This document shows, in pieces, positions 1 to 8,600 of a stretch of 38,405 bases of DNA. Under the pieces are notes generated by a model. It was not told the DNA's origin, did not search any database, and was given only the letters and a program-made list of their open reading frames with translations. Both the position numbers and the translations under genes were made by a program. The stretch is from Thermoguttaceae bacterium (GTDB lineage: Bacteria > Planctomycetota > Planctomycetia > Pirellulales > Thermoguttaceae): assembly GCA_017441605.1 (NCBI GenBank), contig JAFRXD010000004.1, forward strand, positions 1 through 38,405, given 5' to 3'. Within the stretch, counting starts at the first letter, position 1; every line of letters begins with the position of its first letter.

Positions 1-1
1 C

Positions 2-445
2 GCCGCGCCGTCAAATTCGATTCAATCGGCGCCACTGGACATTGGCTTCCGCGTATTCCGCGTGGACAGCTCGAATATGGTTCAAACCCGGCTCACCCCA
101 AAAGAGTACGACCAGTCCTCGCTCCTTGACTTAGCCCGAGCCGTCAAGCAAGACCGGACCGACGAGGACCTCCTAATCCAGACAATGCTTCAACTAGATA
201 TTCTCTTGTCGGCGAAGATCGAGGAGGAGCGAATCGACGGCAAACGCGTCTTCTCGGTGCAAGACGGATACTTGCTCGCGTGTTTCGAGAGCGGGATCTC
301 GACCAAAACGGTCGAAAAGATCGCCGAGCGACGCCCGACGTTCGCGGTCTTTCGCGAAGCGAGCGTCGAGGACGACGCGACCCTCAACAACTTCGACCAG
401 ATCTTCGAGCGAATCAGCCCGGAAACGGAGCGACGCGCGATTTGA
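2..445 (+). CDS. mod: Type III restriction-modification DNA methyltransferase (Mod), C-terminal part
   Basis: The frame is open from base 2, so the gene begins upstream of the window; only its last ~147 codons are here. The stretch DIGFRVFRVDSSNM, then EDLLIQTMLQLDILLSAKIE, VQDGYLLACFESGIS and a C-terminal NFDQIFERISPETE pattern match the C-terminal region of type III Mod subunits as I know them. Mod methylates adenine within the recognition site and supplies sequence specificity for the Mod-Res complex. The catalytic DPPY and AdoMet-binding motifs lie outside the window, so activity cannot be judged. The intact res gene starts 58 bases downstream on the same strand, the usual mod-res order. 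An ATG at 62 is internal and is not a real start. Confidence 0.85.
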   Translation, partial: AAPSNSIQSAPLDIGFRVFRVDSSNMVQTRLTPKEYDQSSLLDLARAVKQDRTDEDLLIQTMLQLDILLSAKIEEERIDGKRVFSVQDGYLLACFESGISTKTVEKIAERRPTFAVFREASVEDDATLNNFDQIFERISPETERRAI

Positions 446-503
446 CGCGAGACGAAACGACGGATATTCAAAAGGATAGAGCGAGAGTTAATCGAGGAAA
501 CCA

Positions 504-3500
504 ATGGCGCCCGAATTGAAATTCAAATACAAGATCCTGCCGTATCAAGAGGAAGCCGTCGCGAGCGTCGTCAAGGTCTTTGAAGGACAGCCGTACAAGA
601 AGTACTCGTCGCACACGATCGACTTGCCGGTTCCAAACGACCTGCTCGCTCTGGTAGCGGAAAAGGGAGGCGAGGACGACCTTAGCGTTGGATTTGGCAA
701 TGCGGAGATCGCGCTAACCTCTCAACAACTCTTCGAGAATCTCGTTAAAGTTCAGCAAGAGAACAATATCTCGCTCTCGAAGAACGGCTTGACGCGCGAG
801 GGCGCCGAACGTTGCAATCTCGATATCGAAATGGAGACCGGCACCGGCAAGACCTACGTCTATATCAATACGATCTTTGAACTGAACGCAAAGTACGGCT
901 GGCGCAAGTTCATTGTCGTCGTCCCGTCGATCGCGATTCGCGAGGGCGTCAAGAAGGGATTTGAAACGACCGCCGAGCATTTCCATAACCGTTACCAACA
1001 AAAGGCGAAGTTCTTCGTCTACGACTCGCGCAATCTCACGGCGATACGCGACTTTAGCCACAACGCGGACATTAACGTAATGATCGTCAATATCCAAGCG
1101 TTCAACGCGCGAGGGAAAGACGCGCGGCGCATTCGCATGGAGCTGGACGAGTTCGGAAGCCGCGCTCCGATCGAGGCGATCGCCGCCAATCGCCCGATCC
1201 TTATCCTCGACGAGCCCCAAAAGATGGAGGGCAAGGCGACCCAAGAGGCGCTCAAGGAGTTCAACCCGCTCTTTATTCTAAACTACTCCGCCACCCATAG
1301 AAAACGCCACGATCTCGTCTACGTTCTCGACGCGTTCGACGCTTATAAACAAAAGCTCGTCAAGCGGATCGAAGTCAAGGGATTCGACGTTCGCAATCTC
1401 CCGGGGAGCGGTCGGTATCTCTACCTCTCCGAAATCATCGTCTCCAAAGAGCGCCCGAAGGCGCGATTGGAGTTCGAGGTCAAATATTCCGGGGGAATCA
1501 AACGCGACTCGCGAATCGTCGGGTTCGGGGACGATATCTATTCTCTGTCGAACGGATTGGAAGAGTATCGCGAGCTTAGCGTTACCAACGTCGACCCGAT
1601 CAAGGCGCAAATCGAGTTCACCGACGGAACCGTCGTCCGAACCGGGGAGATCGTCGGGGACCAGTCCGAAAAAGCGCTACGACGCGCCCAAATCCGGGAG
1701 ACGATCCGCTCCCATTTCAAGAAAGAGGAACAGCTTTACGAGCGCGGAATCAAAACCCTCTCCCTCTTCTTCATCGACGAGGTCGCCAAATATCGCCAAT
1801 ACGACGACGCCGGAAACGAGGTCAACGGGGAGTACGGAACGATCTTCGAGGAAGAGTACAACCTCGTATTAAACGAATACTTGAACCTATTTAACGGGCC
1901 CTACGTCCAATACCTCAAACGAATCCCCGCCTCCTCGACCCACGCCGGGTATTTCAGTATCGACAAGAAGACCGGGCGCAAAACCGACTCCGAAACCAAG
2001 CGCGGCTCCGACGAGAGCGACGACGTCTCCGCCTACGACCTTATTCTCAAGGACAAAGAGCGGCTCCTCTCCTTCGACGAGCCGACCCGCTTTATCTTCT
2101 CCCACTCCGCCTTGCGCGAGGGCTGGGACAATCCGAACGTCTTCCAAATTTGCGCCTTAAAGCCCGACGGGCATTCCCCGACCCAAAAGCGCCAGGAAGT
2201 CGGGCGCGGCTTGCGACTCTGCGTCGACCAATCCGGCGACCGAATGGACCAAAACGCGCTCGGGATCGACGGGGTTCACAACGTCAATCGGCTAACCGTC
2301 GTCGCGGCGGGCGGATACGGCTCGTTTGTCAACGATCTCCAAAAGGGAATTAGCGAAGCGCTTTACGACCGTCCAAAAACGGCGGATCAAAACTTCTTTG
2401 TCGGCAAAGTCGTCTCGAACAACGCGGGGGACGCGACGATCAAAATCGACGTAAAACAAGCCGCCAAAATCCTCTTCTACCTTCAAGCCAACGACTACGT
2501 CGACGACGACCTTCAGGTCGTCCCGAAGTATCGCGAGGCGGTCGAAAACGGAACGCTCGCGCCGATGCCCGAACCGATCGCCGATATTTCCGACGGCGTT
2601 CACAAACTGGTTCAAAGCGTCTACGACCCGAGCGTCCTCGCCGAGATGATCGAGAACGCCAACGAAACGCGCGTCCAAGAGAACCCGATCAATAAAGACA
2701 ATTTTGAAAAAGCGGAATTCAAAAAGCTCTGGGCGGCGATTAGTCCCAAATACGCCTATTTTGTCGAGTTCGATAGCGAGGAGCTGATCCAAAACGCAGT
2801 CGCGGAGCTCAATAAACCGGAGAATTATCGCGTCTCGCGATTGGCGTACACCGTAACGACCGGAGCGATTATCGAGAACGTCGAGCGCGAGAATATCGAG
2901 GGCAAATCGGCGTTCAAGACCGACTCGACGAAAACCGAGACGCTAACCCTCGACGCCGGATCCGACGTCAAATACGACCTCATCGGCGAGATCGCCAAGG
3001 GCGCGACCCTTACTCGAAAGACCGTCGCGACGATCCTTTCAAAAATCAGCCCCAAGGCGTTCGATTCCTTCAAGTTGAACCCCGAGGAATTTATCCGCAA
3101 AGCGATCGCTTGCCTCAATAACGTCAAGGCGACGATTTTCGTCCAAAGCGTTCGCTACGATCGCCTTAAAGGGAATTACGACTCCTCGATCTTCACCGCC
3201 GAGCGCCACAACCTCGTCCGCGCGAGCAAAAAGGTCGAGAAGTGCGTTCAATACTTCGTCTTCCCCGACGGCTACGCGACCAACGGAGACAGCGTCGAGA
3301 GCAAGTTTGTCGACGAGTTGGAAGCGAGTTGCGAAGTCGTCGTCTACGCCAAACTCCCCAAAGGGTTCGCGATCCCCACCCCCGTCGGAAACTACTCCCC
3401 CGACTGGGCGATCGCCTTCGACAAAGGGAAATGCCGGTACGTCTACTTTATCGCCGAAACGAAAGGCTCGATGGACTCGATGAACCTGCGCCCCGTCGAG

Positions 3501-3632
3501 CAAGCCAAGATCAAATGCGCCAAAAAGCTCTTCGAGCAAATCTCCGCGAACCTGCCCGACGACGAGAAGATTCGGTACGAGTGCGTCGACTCGTTCGAGG
3601 AGCTCAGGAAAGTCGTGCAACCGGGGATATAG
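504..3632 (+). CDS. res: Type III restriction endonuclease subunit Res
   Basis: A 1042-residue protein of normal Res length. A superfamily 2 helicase core is visible: Walker A METGTGKT near residue 112, Walker B-type DEPQ near 236, motif III NYSATHR near 260, HSALREGWDNPNV near 535 and motif VI QKRQEVGRGLRL near 562. The C-terminal nuclease domain shows SPDWAIAF near 966 and the AETKGS strand near 984, the PD-(D/E)xK pattern of Res subunits. With Mod it forms the ATP-dependent complex that translocates and cuts unmethylated DNA. The start at 504 has a GAGGAA ribosome site about 8 bases upstream. All motifs look intact, so the gene is probably functional if mod is. Confidence 0.95.
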   Translation: MAPELKFKYKILPYQEEAVASVVKVFEGQPYKKYSSHTIDLPVPNDLLALVAEKGGEDDLSVGFGNAEIALTSQQLFENLVKVQQENNISLSKNGLTREGAERCNLDIEMETGTGKTYVYINTIFELNAKYGWRKFIVVVPSIAIREGVKKGFETTAEHFHNRYQQKAKFFVYDSRNLTAIRDFSHNADINVMIVNIQAFNARGKDARRIRMELDEFGSRAPIEAIAANRPILILDEPQKMEGKATQEALKEFNPLFILNYSATHRKRHDLVYVLDAFDAYKQKLVKRIEVKGFDVRNLPGSGRYLYLSEIIVSKERPKARLEFEVKYSGGIKRDSRIVGFGDDIYSLSNGLEEYRELSVTNVDPIKAQIEFTDGTVVRTGEIVGDQSEKALRRAQIRETIRSHFKKEEQLYERGIKTLSLFFIDEVAKYRQYDDAGNEVNGEYGTIFEEEYNLVLNEYLNLFNGPYVQYLKRIPASSTHAGYFSIDKKTGRKTDSETKRGSDESDDVSAYDLILKDKERLLSFDEPTRFIFSHSALREGWDNPNVFQICALKPDGHSPTQKRQEVGRGLRLCVDQSGDRMDQNALGIDGVHNVNRLTVVAAGGYGSFVNDLQKGISEALYDRPKTADQNFFVGKVVSNNAGDATIKIDVKQAAKILFYLQANDYVDDDLQVVPKYREAVENGTLAPMPEPIADISDGVHKLVQSVYDPSVLAEMIENANETRVQENPINKDNFEKAEFKKLWAAISPKYAYFVEFDSEELIQNAVAELNKPENYRVSRLAYTVTTGAIIENVERENIEGKSAFKTDSTKTETLTLDAGSDVKYDLIGEIAKGATLTRKTVATILSKISPKAFDSFKLNPEEFIRKAIACLNNVKATIFVQSVRYDRLKGNYDSSIFTAERHNLVRASKKVEKCVQYFVFPDGYATNGDSVESKFVDELEASCEVVVYAKLPKGFAIPTPVGNYSPDWAIAFDKGKCRYVYFIAETKGSMDSMNLRPVEQAKIKCAKKLFEQISANLPDDEKIRYECVDSFEELRKVVQPGI

Positions 3633-3699
3633 CGCGAAAATCGAGCCCATTTGCGAAGTTCGAGCGACTGAGACAAAAGAAAGGAGAAGAATAAACGCT

Positions 3700-4685
3700 A
3701 TGATCGACGAAGAAAAACGAGTATGGGGAATCCACGCGTTAGACGAAAATCTGTTTCTTAAAAAACATAAGATTGCAATCGGCTGGCCCGAGACGGGCGA
3801 TTTATCTCAAATCAAAACCGACCGAGAAAGTTTAAGAAACGATGCGAGGAAGTGTTTCCCAAGGAAAAGTTTAATTCGATACCGATCGTCGCGGGAATGC
3901 TTTTTCGATTCTGTAACGAAGCGCAAGTTGGAGACTACGTCGTGTTCCCCTCCAAAAGCGATCGAATGGTCAATATCGGGGAGATAACGGGAAGTTACGA
4001 GTACGATCCTTCCCAAACGGAATACGCTCGCGCGCGTTCCGTCAAATGGTTAAAGAGGGTTCCGCGCAAGACGTTCGATCAAGGCCCGCTATACGAAATA
4101 GGGTCGGCAATGACCTTTTTTTCGGTGAAGAACTACGCGGATTATTTTCTATCCGCACTAGAAGACGATTTTACAAACGTCGCTAACAGCAAAGAGGACA
4201 AAACGATCGAGGTAACGGCGGACGAAATCATCGAGAGGACGAAAGATTTTGTTTTAAGAGAACTAAGCCGCAACTTAAAGGGATTCGAACTGGAATACTT
4301 CGTTGCGAATCTATTTCAGGCGATGGGTTATCGAACAACCGTTTCGGCGCAAGGGGGCGATAGCGGAATCGATATAACCGCTTATAAAGACGAGCTTCCT
4401 CCGAGAATCTTGGTTCAAGTAAAGAGTCAAGACGACAATATCAAAGAATCGACGATTCAGTCCTTGAAAGGCGCTATGCGCGAAGGCGACTACGGGGTCT
4501 TCGTTACCCTCTCGGACTACACAAAGAACGCGAAAAAGTATCTGGAGTCCGTTCCAATCATACGCGGAATCAACGGTCTCGAACTAGTCGATTTGATATT
4601 AAAGTATTACGATAAACTAGACGCGAAATATCGAAAGATCGTCCCGTTGAAGATGGTTTATATTCCGGTTCCGCAAGAGGAATAG
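3700..4685 (+). pseudogene. Mrr-like restriction endonuclease, split by a one-base frameshift
   Basis: Two frames together encode one protein. The first part from 3700 reads MIDEEKRVWGIHALDENLF and IAIGWPETGDLSQI. The second reads FPKEKFNSIPIVAGMLFRF, QVGDYVVFP and VNIGEITGSYEYDP, the N-terminal EVE/PUA-like region of a known Mrr-type family. The Mrr catalytic domain follows: GFELEYFVANLFQAMGY, then GDSGIDITAY and ILVQVKSQ, with the D...QxK nuclease residues. Adding one A to the GAAAG at about 3827-3830 joins the frames as DREKFKKRCEEVFPKE and gives a 328-residue product. A GTG at 3852 could start the second frame, but that would lose the first ~45 residues. An AAGGAG site sits upstream of 3700. 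It is a real mutation or a sequence error. Such enzymes cut modified foreign DNA; the position after mod-res fits a restriction cluster. Confidence 0.82.
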
Positions 4686-4718
4686 GGGAATTCGCGACGA
4701 GCGCGAGGGGCGACGCGG

Positions 4719-5040
4719 CGAACCGCGAGAGCGCGTCGCGAACGTTGGAAATCTCGAAATCGGCGCCGTTCGCGAGCCAAGTCTGGAACAGGTCGTCCCA
4801 CCCGATCAGGCGCCCAATGCTCTCGCGAATCGTCTTGGCGCATTCCTCGTCTGCGAGCGTCTCCTCGATCTCCTCGTCGCTCGATCCGAGATTCGACTTA
4901 ACGAACTCGACCTCCCGCTCCGAGAGAAACTTGTAGAATATGAACCCGAGGACGTAGTCCTCGCGCTCGTTCGCCTCGATCTTCGACCGCATATTGTTCG
5001 CGGATTCCCAGATCTTCGCCGCCAGTTGCCGCTTGTTCAT
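4719..5040 (-). pseudogene. hsdM: Truncated type I restriction methyltransferase HsdM (N-terminal remnant)
   Basis: Reading from the ATG at 5040, about 107 codons match the HsdM N-terminal helical domain: MNKRQLAAKIWESANNMRSK, EDYVLGFIFYKFLSE, WDDLFQTWLANG and FEISNVRDALSRF. The match then stops; the frame runs on into the antisense of the Mrr-like gene with no HsdM similarity. A whole HsdM is about 500 residues, so the AdoMet-binding and NPPF catalytic parts are missing. No hsdS or hsdR is seen. Ribosome site GGAGA and a near-perfect promoter are preserved upstream, so the fragment may still be transcribed. It looks like the stump of a type I locus whose remainder was replaced, with the breakpoint just past the stop of the Mrr-like gene at 4685. 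Confidence 0.8.
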
Positions 5041-5131
5041 CGCTCGTCTCCGAACTCTTCGCTCGTTTCCATTGGAACCGACCCCGACGAGAACCCCGCC
5101 CGTCCGCGACGAGCCGGTTCCCGTTCGCTCC

Positions 5132-5160
5132 ATTATACGCTCCCCCGCGCGCAGCGTCAA
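5132..5160 (-). promoter_or_regulatory. Sigma70-like promoter of the hsdM remnant
   Basis: On the minus strand TTGACG (5160-5155) and TATAAT (5137-5132) are separated by 17 bases. The predicted start near 5125 gives a leader of about 85 bases before the ATG at 5040, which has a GGAGA ribosome site. Confidence 0.7.
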
Positions 5161-5671
5161 TCGATTTGTTCTCTTCGAGCCGCCCGAGAAAGAGGGTGGA
5201 TCCGAAAATAGCGGTTAGATTGGCGCGTTGGGCGAGCGCGAGGGTGAAAAGCGAGGAGTTTTTTGGGCAATATGGGGGATTTTTCTTGACCGAGCGGGGG
5301 ACGGGGGGTATAATGAGAGCGCGGCTTGGAACGCGTCGGGAGCGCTCGTTTTTTCGGGACGGAACGTCGCGAGGTTTGTCCGGATGGTTTGTTTTATTTC
5401 GTTTTTGTTTCGCGAGCGGTTGGCGGTTTTATGGGACTAACGTTCGTCCAAATCCGGAACATTTGACGAAAAAAGAAAACTAATCCTCGTCGTCGCCCGA
5501 CCTCGAACTAGGGAAAGCGTCCCCCGCCAAAATACGCTGAAAAACCGAGTCGCGTCAATGGTACCGTAAAAGCGAGCGCGTTCGCTCGAATCTCGTAGGT
5601 CAAACGAACGAACCAAAGAGAGCTTTAAGTTAAAGTCGCAAAGGCTGTTTAAACAAGGCAATATTGGTAAT
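5161..5671. other. Intergenic region with divergent promoters and a long leader
   Basis: No convincing gene is seen here. The region separates the restriction cluster from the multi-FGE gene. It holds the plus-strand promoter at 5286-5314 and then about 350 bases with no supported coding sequence. A small palindrome lies at about 5571-5587 (CGAGCG/CGCTCG). A 57-codon open frame from 5313 lacks a ribosome site, overlaps the -10 box and has no recognisable similarity, so I do not call it. Confidence 0.6.
5286..5314 (+). promoter_or_regulatory. Sigma70-like promoter upstream of the multi-FGE gene
   Basis: TTGACC (5286-5291) and a perfect TATAAT (5309-5314) are 17 bases apart. Transcription would start near 5321, leaving an untranslated leader of about 350 bases before the ATG at 5672. 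The leader could instead hold a small RNA. Confidence 0.65.
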
Positions 5672-8600
5672 ATGCAAACGACAGAAAATTCGATCCCCGC
5701 GGGCGAGAGCCTTGTTTTGACGATACACGGCGTGAAATTTACGTTTCGCTATTGCCCGCCCGGCGAATTTATGATGGGGAGTCCGAAAGACGAGGAAGGA
5801 AGATACGACCACGAAAACTTACATAAAGTCGTTTTAACCCAAGGATTTTGGTTGCTGTCCACCCCTGTTACAAACAAAATGTGGGATCTTAGCGAATGGT
5901 CCGGAACAAACAACAATCAGGAAAGACAAACTCAAAAAAGATTATGGGATCTTAGCGGATGGCCGGTGGGAAACGACAATCTTGACAGACCGGCTAAAAA
6001 AAGTTGGTGCGAATGTCGGGATTACGTCGAAGAGCTCAATCGTCTTGGAGTCGCGCCTTATGGTTGGACGTTTAGTCTTCCAACTGAAGCGCAATGGGAA
6101 TACGCCTGTCGCGCCGGAACGAGGGAAGCGCGATACGCCGAGCTTGAAGATATCGCCAAAGATTACCGCACCCTGGACTCCGGCGTTTGGATGAAAACCC
6201 GAAACGCTTGGGGGTTCTACGATATGCTGGGTTATGTAAACGAATGGTGCAACGACGATTGGACTCACAAGTTAGAAGACGCCACCGATCCATTGATCAT
6301 AATGGACGGAGTCTACGCGAGCAACAAAGTTTACCGGGGCGGTTCGTATTACTCGTTAGACTTTGCAAGTTTCCTACACTCGAATCGCAATTACCTCTTT
6401 GATTTAGAGTCCTACCATAACTATTATCGCAACGAAAGGGAAAAGTTCAATACCTGTCGTTCCGCGTGGCGCTCGAGCGCCCACCCAAACGATCGTCATT
6501 TCTCGGCGGGCTTTCGTTTAGCGTTAATTCCGAAGGAGTCAACCAGCGAAGTCGTTATATTCAACGATACGTTTGATCCTGTGTTTGACGAGGAAAAAGT
6601 AGAAGGAACCGGCTACCAGGCGGGAACGGCTCGCTCTTTGGTTATCGAGGACGTCGTTATCAATTTTCGTTGGATCCCCGACGGTTCTTTTGTTATGGGA
6701 ACTTCCAACAAAGGGGAAAAAAGCGAACAGAATCTCGTTCGTTTAACGAGCGGTTTTTGGCTTCAGGCAACTCCCATAACGCAAGAGATATGGGAATCGA
6801 TTATGGGCGAAAACCCCTGCCAAAACAAGAATCCGAGAAGTCCAGTGGAGAACGTTTCTTGGAACGACTGCCAATTACTTATTGCAAAATTACAATTACA
6901 AGGGATCGCGCCGGCAGGTTGGCGTTTCAGTCTCCCAACGGAAGCTCAATGGGAGTACGCCTGTCGAGCGGGAGATTTGGACGCGTCCGCGGACAAAATA
7001 GAAGAACGCGCTTGGGGAAGAGATAATAGCACGGGAAGTTCTCAACAAGTGGGCGCGAGACGTCCAAACGCTTGGGGCCTCTACGATATGTTGGGCAACG
7101 TCCAAGAATGGTGCGACGACGCGTTCGAACTTGCTTCCCAAAGAAGATTAATCGACCCTCGCGGCAAAGTTGAAAAACAAGAGCGCGCTTTACGAGGAGG
7201 TTCCTACTGTTACAATTGCGCTAATTGCCGTTTTTCGACGAGAGAGCTAGCAAATCGCGACGAAAGGAGATATAGTTGGGGAGTCCGATTGGCGCTTGTT
7301 CCAATATCCGAGCCCTATGATGGAGTCGACCAATTTGAATTGATTGCTTCGCATGGATATAAACAAGGATTCGTCGACGGAATCGAAGACGGGCGTCAAA
7401 AAGGGAACAAAGAGGGAGCGGACAAAGAAAGAGAAGAAACCAGACGCCAAACGATTTTATATCTAGCCAAGTTGTTGCAAGCGCGGTTTGGCACCAACGA
7501 TCGCGAAACTATTAAACTTTTAGAAAACAAAACTCTTGAAGAACTAAATCCTCTCTTTACGAGAGCGATGCGCCTCCCAGAACTCGGTAATATCCTTTCC
7601 GCGCAAGAGAACAAACTACTGAACCGCAATATTGACGTTTGGAACGAGGGCATAGTCAGACATGGAGGGACGGAATACTTGCTGACAATCGCGGACGTTC
7701 CCTACGCGTTTCGTTGGATCCCGCCCGGCGAGTTTGTAATGGGAAGTCCCGAAAATGAAAAAGGAAGACGCGAAAACGAAGTCCCTCGCAAAGTTCGTCT
7801 CACTTGCGGATTTTGGATGTTGTCGACGCCTATAACGCAGAGGAAATGGGAGTCCGTAACGGGAAAAAATCCAAGCAAGTTTAAAGATCCCGACCGTCCC
7901 GTCGAAAACATTTCGTGGTTCGACTGTCAAAACTACATCGAACAACTGAATGAAATTGCCCCAATTCCCGCCGGATGGCGATTCAGTCTTCCAACCGAGG
8001 CGCAATGGGAATACGCTTGTCGCGCGGGCTCGTCCGATATACGTTACGGAAAATTAGATAAAATTGCCTATTACAAAGACAACAGCCATGGAGAGACTCG
8101 GCGGGTCGGACAAAAGCGACCTAATCTCTGGGGACTTTGCGATATGTTGGGAAACGTTCGCGAGTGGTGCGAGGACGATTGGCGCGAGGGTTCGAGCGAA
8201 GACGAAATCGATCCGTTGTGGAAAGGCGACAGCTCTAAAAGAGTTGTTCGGGGTTCCTCTTACGCTAGTCCCGGAGAACAATGTCATTGCGCCTATCGCG
8301 AGGAGATAAGCCCCGTTGAGCATCGCATTGACCTCGGCGCCAGACTGGTTCTAACGCCGACGTTCGTTCAAAATGTAGCCACCGAGAAGTTTAAAGCCGG
8401 GTTTGAATTAGGGCGAGAAGAAGGTCTCGCCGCAAAGGTCAAAATCGAAGGCGAACGCGAGCGGGGCAGAGCTATTACCGATCTCGCCAAACTGTTGAAA
8501 TCGAGGTTTAAAGCCGATATAGACGAGACCAAAAACAAACTCAAAGACAAATCGTTGGACGAATTGGAAGCGCTTTTCGATTGCGCTCTGACGTGTTCAA

